This document shows positions 1 through 6,856 of a stretch of DNA of 9,371 bases, one piece after another. A program made the position numbers and the translations under genes. Below the pieces are notes generated by a model. It saw nothing but the letters and a program-made list of their open reading frames with translations, had not been told where the DNA came from and searched no databases. The stretch's first letter is position 1, and each line of letters begins with the position of its first letter. Source of the DNA: Candidatus Zixiibacteriota bacterium (GTDB lineage: Bacteria; Zixibacteria; MSB-5A5; GN15; JACZUZ01); the NCBI GenBank assembly GCA_022572905.1, contig JACZUZ010000046.1:1-9371 (forward strand). The letters are read 5' to 3'.

Positions 1-268
1 AAAAGGAAAAAAACACTCCCGCCTGCGAGCGCTCTTCGGGCTTCATATCAAGAGCGTTCTTTCCTGCGAGTAACACTTCGCCTTCGGTAATCGTATAATT
101 GGGATGCCCCATAAGTGCGTTTGAAAGCGATGATTTACCTGAGCCGTTTTTACCCATAAGGGCGTGCATTTCTCCCGGCATTATGGTCATAGTCACGCCC
201 TTGACCACTTCCTTGTCCTCTACTTTAACATGGACGTTCTTGATCTCTAGAATCGGAGTCTTGTTCAT
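1..268 (-). CDS. sufC: SufC, Fe-S cluster assembly ABC ATPase (partial, 3' end outside window)
   Basis: The visible 89 residues are the N-terminal part of an ABC-type ATPase of the SUF system. SufC hydrolyses ATP in the cytoplasm as part of the SufBCD scaffold on which Fe-S clusters are built. The Walker A loop GKNGSGKSS lies at residues 39-47. It is followed by NALMGHPNY (50-58), a SufC hallmark that most ABC transporter ATPases lack, and by TEGEVLLAG (61-69) and KPEERSQAGVFFSF (76-89), which also match SufC. The Q-loop, signature motif and Walker B lie beyond the left edge. The family is about 250 residues, so roughly one third is present. The ATG at 266-268 fits the family start and has a GGGAGGA ribosome-binding sequence 12 bases upstream. 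It lies 70 bases after an Rrf2-type regulator, a usual arrangement for suf operons. Walker A has Lys and Ser where Pro and Thr are common, but the motif is intact. Confidence 0.93.
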   Translation of the reverse strand, partial: MNKTPILEIKNVHVKVEDKEVVKGVTMTIMPGEMHALMGKNGSGKSSLSNALMGHPNYTITEGEVLLAGKNALDMKPEERSQAGVFFSF

Positions 269-280
269 AAGTTAGCTATG

Positions 281-287
281 TCCTCCC
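281..287 (-). promoter_or_regulatory. Ribosome-binding site of sufC
   Basis: The minus strand reads GGGAGGA, a strong Shine-Dalgarno match, 12 bases before the ATG at 268. It supports the chosen sufC start. The spacing is slightly long. Confidence 0.6.
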
Positions 288-300
288 AACCTTCATGCTT

Positions 301-336
301 TGTTATTCTTAACACAGATTTATTGAACCCATCTGT
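301..336 (-). other. Two adjacent small inverted repeats between the Rrf2 gene and sufC
   Basis: Directly after the regulator stop codon there is a 6-base perfect inverted repeat, ACAGAT at 314-319 with ATCTGT at 331-336 (11-base loop). Next to it is a second one, TGTTA at 301-305 with TAACA at 310-314 (4-base loop). No T-run follows in the direction of transcription, so this does not look like an intrinsic terminator. It could be an mRNA hairpin that tunes sufC expression relative to the regulator, an operator, or chance. Confidence 0.3.
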
Positions 337-338
337 CT

Positions 339-863
339 TTACGCCGCCGCTTGCTCGGAGGCGGACTCAAATGGTGTCTGGTTTCCTCGTGCGTATTTGC
401 GCATTGATTTCTTGATTAATTTGCGAGTTTGCGATTCGGTCCCGGCTAGATTTCCAATTGTTGTTCGGGTCAGGAATATGTTCAGGTGCTCAACCAAACC
501 ACCAAGGGCTCCTCTGAGCGAGCAGTCAGAATTGTGCACACATTCGGTTTTCACGCCGGGATAAAGTTCGCAGTGATTGTCAGCGATCAGAGGGCCACCC
601 AAGACCATTAACGCTTCGCTGAGAGTTATTTCATCAGGAGATTTGGTTAGATAGTATCCTCCGGTCCGTCCGCGTGAGGCTTTTACTAAGCCGCCCTGGC
701 GCAACTTCCGCATGACCTTACTGGCATACGGAATTGAGATCCCCTCCGTCTCAGCTATCTCCGGTATGGTCAGACCACGTCGTGATTCGTCGTCGCTTGA
801 GGAGTACTTGGCGATACACAACAGAGCTCGCAGACCATATTCTTCCAATGCCGTAATTCTCAT
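339..863 (-). CDS. Rrf2-family (IscR/SUF-type) transcriptional regulator
   Basis: This 174-residue protein is a typical Rrf2-family DNA-binding regulator. The start MRITALEEYGLRALL (1-15) is the family's N-terminal helix. A winged helix-turn-helix follows at about 31-75 (LTIPEIAETEGIS, then YASKVMRKLRQGGLVKA and the wing GRTGGYYL), then the helix ITLSEALMVL. Three cysteines, C98, C108 and C114, sit in the context HCELYPG...ECVHNSDCSLRG. In Rrf2 proteins such as IscR and NsrR, three cysteines at this place bind an Fe-S cluster. The spacing here is X9 then X5, rather than X5 and X5 as in IscR. The gene lies 70 bases before sufC on the same strand, so it is inferred to sense Fe-S status and control the suf genes, probably autoregulating. 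The basic tail of about 30 residues is unremarkable. The exact effector is not shown, and the Shine-Dalgarno is weak (GAGTGTGAG before the ATG). Confidence 0.9.
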   Translation of the reverse strand: MRITALEEYGLRALLCIAKYSSSDDESRRGLTIPEIAETEGISIPYASKVMRKLRQGGLVKASRGRTGGYYLTKSPDEITLSEALMVLGGPLIADNHCELYPGVKTECVHNSDCSLRGALGGLVEHLNIFLTRTTIGNLAGTESQTRKLIKKSMRKYARGNQTPFESASEQAAA

Positions 864-933
864 CTGCTCACACTCTCGATTGACTCTCTGTAATACATGT
901 CCCTGTGTTTCCTTGCCCTATCTCTCTCGTCAA

Positions 934-962
934 ATTATACGTTTTCAATACAAGAAAGTAAA
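934..962 (-). promoter_or_regulatory. Candidate sigma70-type promoter for the Rrf2 gene and suf operon
   Basis: The minus strand has a perfect TATAAT -10 box at 934-939 and a weak -35 (TTTACT) at 957-962, separated by 17 bases. The -10 lies about 70 bases upstream of the regulator's ATG at 863. The surrounding 930-980 stretch is AT-rich compared with the flanking genes. This is a pattern match only. Confidence 0.45.
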
Positions 963-990
963 GTATAATAAGATGTATTTTCACAAAGTT

Positions 991-1004
991 TAAGAGTCGG
1001 GTAA
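991..1004 (-). promoter_or_regulatory. Possible IscR type-1-like half-site upstream of the Rrf2 promoter
   Basis: The plus-strand sequence TAAGAGTCGGGTAA resembles one half of the E. coli IscR type-1 consensus (half-site core AGTCRRSTA, matched at all nine of those positions). The other half of the palindrome is not recognisable. It lies about 30 bases upstream of the candidate -35, so it could bind the encoded Rrf2 regulator. Binding sites in this lineage are unknown, so this is speculative. Confidence 0.22.
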
Positions 1005-1031
1005 TTCATTTTTTAGCCAATCGGCCTTCCC

Positions 1032-1069
1032 AAAAAGCCGTATCCACATGGTACATAAATACTTACGGC
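1032..1069 (-). terminator. Weak candidate intrinsic terminator after the LRR operon
   Basis: In the direction of operon transcription, GCCGTA (1069-1064) can pair with TACGGC (1042-1037), followed at once by TTTTT (1036-1032). The loop is long (21 bases) and the stem short, so efficiency is doubtful. It lies about 140 bases after the stop of the giant lipoprotein gene and before the candidate Rrf2 promoter, where a transcription end is expected. The TACGGC strand can alternatively pair with GGCCG just downstream (1022-1026), giving a competing hairpin. Confidence 0.35.
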
Positions 1070-1210
1070 GCAGTCTCTAATTTGCGCTCGCTGAGGGACA
1101 AATCGAGAAACTAAGTCAAGAAGCCACAATCCCGGTTTCCAAAATGAAATCAGATTTCAGTTGGGGGAGAAAATGACCGGGTCTGCGTAATAAATCGAGT
1201 TGCAAATCGC

Positions 1211-4200
1211 CTAGCGGAGCCTCTTCATAAAGACAGCCTTTGGAGAGGGGGAGTCAGTCCTGGTCTTGCCTGCCGCTAAAGGAACGCAGGATGGGTCGGT
1301 GGGGTCATCACAATAGTTAAAGAGAATGGGAGGGCAAACATCGGTTGTATTGACAGTATCCAAGGAGCCGTCGGGAAGAATATTGAAGACATGCCACCAA
1401 GGGCCATTGGACAGTGACGGAGCGTCAAATGTCGCTATCTTGTTCTGGCCTTCAAATACTTCGATTCTCGCGCCCGATAGTGGGAGTCCTATGTCTCCTT
1501 CAAATTCCTGCGAGTAGTTGTGAACTGCGAATCGACAAGTATCAGACAGGCTATCCAGAGTCATTGTTTCCGGACCAAAACTATCGATATCATCCAGGTC
1601 AAGCACGGCCACATTTGGCGCGGAGCTTGGAAATGAATTACACCAGTATGTGTGGAATCCGCCTGTCCAGACGTGGGCGTCCAGATCGAAGGGCAATAAA
1701 TTCCAGGTAAGAACAAAGCGGTACTGTCCGGAGATCAGTGTTGCGGATAGGGCGAAATTCACTTCCGACGACCCGCCACCCGCTACGCAGATATTCTTTG
1801 TGGAAACAAAATGCCCGATAAGCGATGCCCTAATCTCATAGTTTCCAGCCGGAACCAGCGCGATAGTATAGAAGCCATTTATATCGGTTGTCGCTCCCAA
1901 GGCAGTTCCGGTTAATGAAACTGAAGCGCCAACCAGTGGACCACCTCCCACCGCGTCAATTACAGTACCTGTAATTGTGGCCGTATTACCGATGATGGAA
2001 GTCACATTGACCTGCAGTGATTGCGAAGCGCTACCGGCCTGGATAAATGCGATCGAAAACGAGCCGGACCCGGCCGCGATGGCCGCGGCGTTATCATCGA
2101 CAAATACGGTGATTGTGGCGGGAGTTCTGCCCGACAGACTTCCCAATGATAACCAGTTGAGATTTTCTACCACATTAAAAACAAGATTGTTCCCTCCCGC
2201 TTCCTGAACGAAGAATTGTTGGGCGGCGAAAATACATCCACCGGAATCGACAGCAAAAGTAAATTCAACGGGATTGATCAGTAGATAGTTTGAAATTACA
2301 TTAACGCCTTTAATTCTGAGCGCAGTAATGTGGGAATTTATTGAAATGGAGTCCAAAGGGTTGGACGAGATATTTACTAAATCTCCCCCGCCCAGTCCTG
2401 AATTCGCGAGAAGAGGAGCGATGTCGATGATCTGGTTAAACTCCAAGACCAGTTGATTCAGACCTGTCAGCCCGTTCAGGGAGGTGATATCCATGATCTG
2501 GTTTTTTTGCAAGTCCAGAAGCGCCAGCCCCGTCAGTCCAGCCAGCGGAGTGACGTCAATGATCTGGTTTACACCCAACTGCAGTTGTGCCAGTCCAGTA
2601 AGTCCGGCCAACGGGGAGATGTCAATAATCTGGTTTCCCGGCAAACTCAGAATTACCAGTCCAGTCAGTCCGGCAATCGGGCTGATATCTATGATCTGGT
2701 TTCCCAACAAGTCCAGATTTGTCAGACTTGTCATCCCGGCCAGCGGGCTGATGACCATGATCTGGTTAATACGCAATTCTAGAGTTATTAGACCTGTCAG
2801 TCCAGCCAGAGGACTAATGTCGCTGATCTCGTTTTGCCCCAGATCTAGAGTAATCAGACCTGTCAACCCACTCAGAGAGCTGATGTCCGCGATATTATTT
2901 ATATTCAAGTCTAGATCTGTCAGACCTGTCAGCCCAGCCAGCGGGCTGATGTCGCTAATCTGGTTAAGACTTAGGTTTAAGGAAACAAGTCCTGTCAGAT
3001 TCTCGAGTCCGGAAAGGTCTATGATCTTACGACCAGAGCTTCCGCGGGCTTCCAGCGTATTTATCGTATCGACTTGCGACTTGAAAATCGGCGCCGTGTC
3101 TCCCGGAGGGCGGCCGAGGGCTTCGCGGATGACCGAGTCAAGGACGGAATCGGGGAATGTGACAGTTGGATCTGACGGCTCTGTTATGGTCAGTTCTACG
3201 TAAACAAACACCGGCGAGTTAGCGGCGCCAGCCGCTGTCACGGTAATAGCGCCGGTTCGCGTCCCCGGCGGCAAGCCGGTGGTGTCAACTTCAACTTCGA
3301 GAAAATTGGGGTTTTCTGTCGGAAATAGTACTATCCAGCTTGAGTCTGCGGCTGCCTGGATGGAGCCCAGGAAGTTTCCGGCGGCTTCTCCAATTACGAT
3401 CGCTTGCTTTGCGCCAGTGGCTGTTCCACCACGCTCGAAGAACAACGAATCCGGTTCGGTGATAAGGTAGTTTGAGGTTACATTGACTCCCCGGGCAGTC
3501 AATACAGAAATGAGCGAATCTATGGATACAGCGCTAAGGGGGTTGTCCCTAAGTTTTACAATGTCTCCAAGAGCAAGACTATCATTATTCGCCAGTGGCG
3601 TGATGTCCGCGATCTGGTTATTATCCAAGAGCAGAAGCGATAGTTCTGTCAGTCCAGCCAGGGAAGAGATGTCAATGATCTGATTTCCAGCCGACCTCAG
3701 AGTTGCCAGTACTGTCATTCCAGCTAACGGATTAATGTCAATTATCTGGTTACTAGTCAGTTCCAGAAAAAACAGAAGTGTCAGCCCACTCAGCGGGGTG
3801 ATATCAATGATCTGATTTACTTTCAAGTCCAGAACTGTCAGGTCTGTTAGTCCAGCCAGCGAAGTTATGTTAATGATCTGGTTTCCGGCCATCCTCAGAA
3901 ACGTCAGTCCTGTCAGTCCAGCCAGCGGGGTGATGTCGCTGATCTGGTTAACACTCAAGCTCAGAACTGACAGACCTGTCAGCCCAGCCAGCGGGCTTAC
4001 GTCGCTGATCTGGTTACTTCCCAGATCTAGAGTTGTCAGACCTGTCAACCCATTCAGTGGGCTAATGTCGCTGATCGTGTTATTATTCAGGTCTAGAGAT
4101 TTTAGACCTGTCAGGTTTTCAAGTCCGGTAAGGTCAATGATGAAACGACCAAGGAGTCCACTGGCATCCAGCGTGTCTATCGTCTCCACTTCCGACTTAA

Positions 4201-6832
4201 AGATTGGTAGCGTGTCTCCCCCAGAGCGACCGAGGGCATCGCGGATGATGGCGTCAAGGAAGGGATCGGGGAAAGTCACAGTGGGGTCTTCCGGCGCTGT
4301 TACTTCAAATCTTATGTATACTCGCTCCGAAGAGTTCGCCACTTGTGGTGACGAAACATCTATGACTTCTGTATACAAGCCTGCTGAGAGATCAGCCGGG
4401 TTAACCGTAATAGACACAGTTGCGGGAGTTATTCCAACTCTGGGTGTATCTATTAGCCAGAAAGACTTATGGAACGTTTCAAAAGTTATGGCTGGACCGG
4501 ACGGGTCCCTATCTACTGTGAATGTTTGCGCCGGGGGACTATTTCCAAATTCAATCGCGGTGAAGAACAGAGTGTCAGGGGAAACAACTAATCTTGGGCA
4601 GTCAGTATTGAGCGGCTCGACATCAAATGTTCTTTCAGGTGAAAAGGCAGACCAGACGCCGCCCACCATTGCGCGAACTTTCCAGCGCCAGTCGAGGAGA
4701 TTTGCATTAGAAATGAATCCTCCCAGACTAGAATGGAAACTGGACGGACTAATAAATGTGTCTATTACTGGGTTTTGCGCCGCGTTATTCTTTATGAATA
4801 GTTCATATACTGTAGCGCCACTAACATCAGACCAGTCAAAGTTCCAAATCACGCTATCCGAAGTGACTTCCCCGTCGTTGCAACTGTTATCGAGTACGTC
4901 GCCATTTTCTGGAGAAAGCAAGATTGGCGGAGATACCGTATCCCGAACCTCAATATCTCCGTAGCAACACTCGAATTCGGTTTCGAACACTGCGCGATAG
5001 ATTCCGGGTGGGACTCGAGTCTCAGTGTTGTCAGTCAGATCCCAGGTGACCACACCACCAATCAGCCCGACGCTATCTTCATAGAGAGTTCTGATTACCT
5101 TAGCGGCCCCATTAAAATATTTATAAATCCGTACAGCCACATGACCCTGTTCCCTCGTTCCGAATTGAAGCGTTACGCTGGACGTAGCCGGATTGGGGAA
5201 GGCTGGTGCGAATAAGAAGGTATCGAATTCGCTTACACACCAATCACGCGGATCAATGGAGTCCAGAACGTCGCCGATTTCATTTGTCTTTGTTATTCCG
5301 GTGAATCCATCTATTCCGACAGTCCAGAACCTGGCGTCGCTTTCTACGATCACAACATTGCCAGCGTCTACGGCCAAAATCTCGTATTCATACAGGACAT
5401 CTTCATCGAGCCGCGCAACCTGCAGAGAGATATAAGTCGTACCTGTATTGTCGCCAAGATTAACAGTCGTGTCATTCTGCCTGTATATCCAAAGATAGGA
5501 ATCAGAACTATCACTAGACACATTAAAATTATCTCTGATGAGAACAATCACATATGATTCGGCGTCATTTACGGGATCCCAGCTGAATGTGGGAGTTAGG
5601 CTCGCGAAACCACAGTCTTTTGGCGAAAGACCGGTTATGGAACTACTTCTCAATCTCTCAAGTACAGACGCCGGCGTTACACTGACGGTATCTGAAGGTT
5701 TGCTTTCAATATCGTCCGTGCTAACCGTGGTGACATAATACTGGAACTGATTAAGCGATGTAGTGTCCAGCGAAAGATCTGCGAAGACGAACAAGTTCGG
5801 GAAATCAGACTCTGAAGTGATGATAAGAAAATCATTTAACCTTTGGAAAACTCCCCCGGTACTTTTGTATATGTTAAATCCTTTTGTGACATACGCGGTA
5901 GACGGCTCAGGACTCAACCAGGCTATGCCAAATTCAAGCGGTTCTTGAAATTCAAAGAAGCCCTCATAGTTTTCAAAGAATCCGATTGGACTTCGGGGAG
6001 GGTCAGGAATCCCAAATGGAATCACGAGATCGGCCAGAGTTCGAACGGTCGCTCCATCGGTAAACACAGAGTCGAGATTTAACACGATGTCTGTAGAAAT
6101 GCTCAGGAGAGACAAATCGATAGAGAAGCTATCTACTACAGTCCCCGGTGATTTTATTAGAAAATTGTGAGTGGTGATAACAGTACCAGCGCTGTCAGTT
6201 ATGATTGGGATTTCGTAAATAACGCCAAAGAGTGAGCTATCTGTTTGTTGAGCCTTGCTTGCCCCACCTCCCAATGATGGCAATCCGATAATCTGGAGCT
6301 TAGTAGTATCAAAGATTAAGTAGTATTCAACTTGAGCCAGTCCATCGAAGTTGTGCGCGCGAACATCCAATGAAAACGTGGCCAGCGAATCCAATTCCTG
6401 GAATCGAGGTGAAAGCCTCACTGTCGGCGGCACGGGAAAAAGTGTTACTTCGTTCTCGACTGTGGCGCCGGCGGTAATTGTGACAAAGACTACTCCCTCA
6501 TAAAATACCGTTTCAAGATCGAAACTAATAACCTGTAGCGTCAACTTGCGATTGACACCGGCGGGAACATTCTCGACAGTACCCACCAAAAACCCGTCAA
6601 CCAGATCAAGAGGCGCGATGATAGTTTCCATGTCGTCGGCTGTTATAATGACCCGAAAGATCAGATCGTGCTCAGAAATGACTTTTGCCAATCCAACATC
6701 AATTTGGAAGTTAGTTTCCAAACCTTTAGATTCGTCCAGAATTCGTTCCGAACAGGTTATGAAAACCACGCCGACAAGAATAGTCAGGACAGGAATAAAG
6801 AATTTTCTTAGTAGTGAGGACATACTATTCAT
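1211..6832 (-). CDS. Giant multidomain LRR surface lipoprotein (internalin-like)
   Basis: This 1873-residue exported protein is probably outer-membrane anchored and exposed for binding; its ligand is unknown. A hydrophobic signal (about 7-26) ends at a non-ideal lipobox, FIT-C27, with Ser at +2. Then follow, in approximate order: a beta-rich N-domain (45-135), a cohesin-like domain (137-262), an Fn3-like domain (274-388), a beta-sandwich (400-506), an FlgD-like domain (536-630), an Fn3-like domain (634-740), BACON-like 1 (746-845), cap and 8 LRRs (849-1118), BACON-like 2 (1122-1217), cap and 9 LRRs (1221-1512), BACON-like 3 (1515-1612), a carboxypeptidase-regulatory-like domain (1618-1697) and a DUF2135/YfaP-like domain (1702-1830). 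A basic tail ends the protein. No catalytic motif is seen, so adhesion or recognition is inferred. There are 14 cysteines including C27. The ATG at 6832 (alternative at 6823) lacks a good Shine-Dalgarno. It lies 24 bases after the beta-barrel gene, so it is likely cotranscribed. The gene and its lipoprotein class are fairly sure; individual domain names are judged by eye. Confidence 0.85.
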   Translation of the reverse strand: MNSMSSLLRKFFIPVLTILVGVVFITCSERILDESKGLETNFQIDVGLAKVISEHDLIFRVIITADDMETIIAPLDLVDGFLVGTVENVPAGVNRKLTLQVISFDLETVFYEGVVFVTITAGATVENEVTLFPVPPTVRLSPRFQELDSLATFSLDVRAHNFDGLAQVEYYLIFDTTKLQIIGLPSLGGGASKAQQTDSSLFGVIYEIPIITDSAGTVITTHNFLIKSPGTVVDSFSIDLSLLSISTDIVLNLDSVFTDGATVRTLADLVIPFGIPDPPRSPIGFFENYEGFFEFQEPLEFGIAWLSPEPSTAYVTKGFNIYKSTGGVFQRLNDFLIITSESDFPNLFVFADLSLDTTSLNQFQYYVTTVSTDDIESKPSDTVSVTPASVLERLRSSSITGLSPKDCGFASLTPTFSWDPVNDAESYVIVLIRDNFNVSSDSSDSYLWIYRQNDTTVNLGDNTGTTYISLQVARLDEDVLYEYEILAVDAGNVVIVESDARFWTVGIDGFTGITKTNEIGDVLDSIDPRDWCVSEFDTFLFAPAFPNPATSSVTLQFGTREQGHVAVRIYKYFNGAAKVIRTLYEDSVGLIGGVVTWDLTDNTETRVPPGIYRAVFETEFECCYGDIEVRDTVSPPILLSPENGDVLDNSCNDGEVTSDSVIWNFDWSDVSGATVYELFIKNNAAQNPVIDTFISPSSFHSSLGGFISNANLLDWRWKVRAMVGGVWSAFSPERTFDVEPLNTDCPRLVVSPDTLFFTAIEFGNSPPAQTFTVDRDPSGPAITFETFHKSFWLIDTPRVGITPATVSITVNPADLSAGLYTEVIDVSSPQVANSSERVYIRFEVTAPEDPTVTFPDPFLDAIIRDALGRSGGDTLPIFKSEVETIDTLDASGLLGRFIIDLTGLENLTGLKSLDLNNNTISDISPLNGLTGLTTLDLGSNQISDVSPLAGLTGLSVLSLSVNQISDITPLAGLTGLTFLRMAGNQIINITSLAGLTDLTVLDLKVNQIIDITPLSGLTLLFFLELTSNQIIDINPLAGMTVLATLRSAGNQIIDISSLAGLTELSLLLLDNNQIADITPLANNDSLALGDIVKLRDNPLSAVSIDSLISVLTARGVNVTSNYLITEPDSLFFERGGTATGAKQAIVIGEAAGNFLGSIQAAADSSWIVLFPTENPNFLEVEVDTTGLPPGTRTGAITVTAAGAANSPVFVYVELTITEPSDPTVTFPDSVLDSVIREALGRPPGDTAPIFKSQVDTINTLEARGSSGRKIIDLSGLENLTGLVSLNLSLNQISDISPLAGLTGLTDLDLNINNIADISSLSGLTGLITLDLGQNEISDISPLAGLTGLITLELRINQIMVISPLAGMTSLTNLDLLGNQIIDISPIAGLTGLVILSLPGNQIIDISPLAGLTGLAQLQLGVNQIIDVTPLAGLTGLALLDLQKNQIMDITSLNGLTGLNQLVLEFNQIIDIAPLLANSGLGGGDLVNISSNPLDSISINSHITALRIKGVNVISNYLLINPVEFTFAVDSGGCIFAAQQFFVQEAGGNNLVFNVVENLNWLSLGSLSGRTPATITVFVDDNAAAIAAGSGSFSIAFIQAGSASQSLQVNVTSIIGNTATITGTVIDAVGGGPLVGASVSLTGTALGATTDINGFYTIALVPAGNYEIRASLIGHFVSTKNICVAGGGSSEVNFALSATLISGQYRFVLTWNLLPFDLDAHVWTGGFHTYWCNSFPSSAPNVAVLDLDDIDSFGPETMTLDSLSDTCRFAVHNYSQEFEGDIGLPLSGARIEVFEGQNKIATFDAPSLSNGPWWHVFNILPDGSLDTVNTTDVCPPILFNYCDDPTDPSCVPLAAGKTRTDSPSPKAVFMKRLR
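1343..1729 (-). other. Coding segment for a C-terminal DUF2135/YfaP-like domain
   Basis: Residues about 1702-1830 of the giant lipoprotein show the pattern YRFVLTWNLLPFDLDAHVW, then GGFHTYW, LDLDDIDSFGPETMTL, FAVHNYS, SGARIEVF and PWWHVFNI. This order (LTW..P.DLD.H, D.DD...GPE, HNYS, WWHVF) is what I recall for DUF2135/YfaP-like beta-domains found at the ends of bacterial surface proteins. The Asp-rich motifs suggest metal binding, which is an inference. Function is unknown. Confidence 0.6.
2414..3007 (-). repeat. LRR array 2: nine 66-bp repeats
   Basis: Residues 1276-1473 consist of nine 22-residue leucine-rich repeats with the pattern LxGLTGLxxLxLxxNQIxDISP. This is the internalin-like bacterial LRR type, which folds as a curved solenoid used for protein binding. 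At the DNA level the 66-base period is obvious: plus-strand strings such as CCTGTCAG.CC.GCCAG.G and ATGATCTGGTT recur with few changes, so the repeats are similar in nucleotides as well as residues. A diverged closing cap follows at 1474-1512. Confidence 0.92.
3596..4123 (-). repeat. LRR array 1: eight 66-bp repeats
   Basis: Residues 904-1079 form eight 22-residue LRRs of the same type as array 2, starting LENLTGLKSLDLNNN and ending NNQIADITP. Variable positions (for example SLSVNQ, RMAGNQ, ELTSNQ, RSAGNQ) fall on the stretch that would form the concave beta-sheet face, where binding specificity usually lies. A diverged cap follows (1080-1118). Confidence 0.92.
4943..5227 (-). other. Coding segment for an internal FlgD-like Ig domain
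   Basis: Residues about 536-630 of the giant lipoprotein carry FAPAFPNPATSSVTLQF, VAVRIYKYFNGAAKVIRTL, GGVVTWDLTDN and VPPGIYRAVFE. This is the FlgD-type Ig module often found as the last domain of secreted proteins in FCB bacteria. Here it is internal, with more than 1200 residues after it, so it cannot act as a C-terminal sorting signal. A CC pair (622-623) sits at its end. Confidence 0.65.
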
Positions 6833-6856
6833 ACAACTTTAAAACCCGCTCGAAAC

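Larger units (their letters stand above)
864..1210. other. Intergenic region between the LRR operon and the suf locus
   Basis: This gap of 347 bases has no convincing gene; a plus-strand reading frame entering it from inside the Rrf2 gene lacks support. It contains a candidate promoter near the Rrf2 gene, a terminator-like hairpin at 1032-1069, a possible regulator half-site, and a short palindrome TGAAATC-A-GATTTCA at 1145-1159. No tRNA, known riboswitch or mobile-element end was recognised by eye. Confidence 0.6.
2276..4582 (-). repeat. Tandem duplication of a BACON-like + cap + LRR module
   Basis: Two successive copies of the same module are encoded, residues 751-1125 and 1126-1519. Each begins with a BACON-like sandwich (SPDTLFF / EPDSLFF), then a cap starting DPTVTFPD and continuing as I.R.ALGR..GDT.PIFKS.V.TI.TL, then LENLTGL and 22-residue LRRs, then a closing cap (NPL..S.....I..L...GVNV.SNYL). 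From DPTVTFPD to SNYL the copies differ by exactly 22 residues, that is, one LRR. A third BACON-like domain without LRRs follows (1515-1612). Confidence 0.85.

Noticed and set aside
142..168. Altered Walker A in SufC (GKNGSGKSS in place of the usual GPNGSGKST)
   Set aside because: The GxxGxGK[ST] requirement is met, so there is no sign of inactivation.
712..993. Plus-strand 93-codon frame overlapping the Rrf2 gene start and its promoter region
   Set aside because: Most of it is antisense to a certain gene; no ribosome-binding site or recognisable protein pattern.
1021..1140. Possible riboswitch (c-di-GMP-like GCGCAAA and GGGAAGGCC strings)
   Set aside because: The strings occur but the required helices and order do not, and the segment is downstream of one gene and beyond the candidate promoter of the next.
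1145..1159. Palindrome TGAAATC-A-GATTTCA as a terminator for the giant gene
   Set aside because: With a usable loop the stem is only about five A/T-rich pairs followed by four T, too weak to call.
2414..4123. Regularly spaced repeats that could be mistaken for a CRISPR array
   Set aside because: The period is exactly 66 bases, is in frame, and encodes a clear 22-residue LRR. There are no unrelated spacers.
2484..4964. Long plus-strand open frames opposite the LRR region (for example 2484-3203 and 3867-4964)
   Set aside because: They are antisense shadows: the 66-base periodicity of the LRR coding strand removes stops in one antisense frame. Their products are repetitive Ser/Pro/Val strings without a family pattern.
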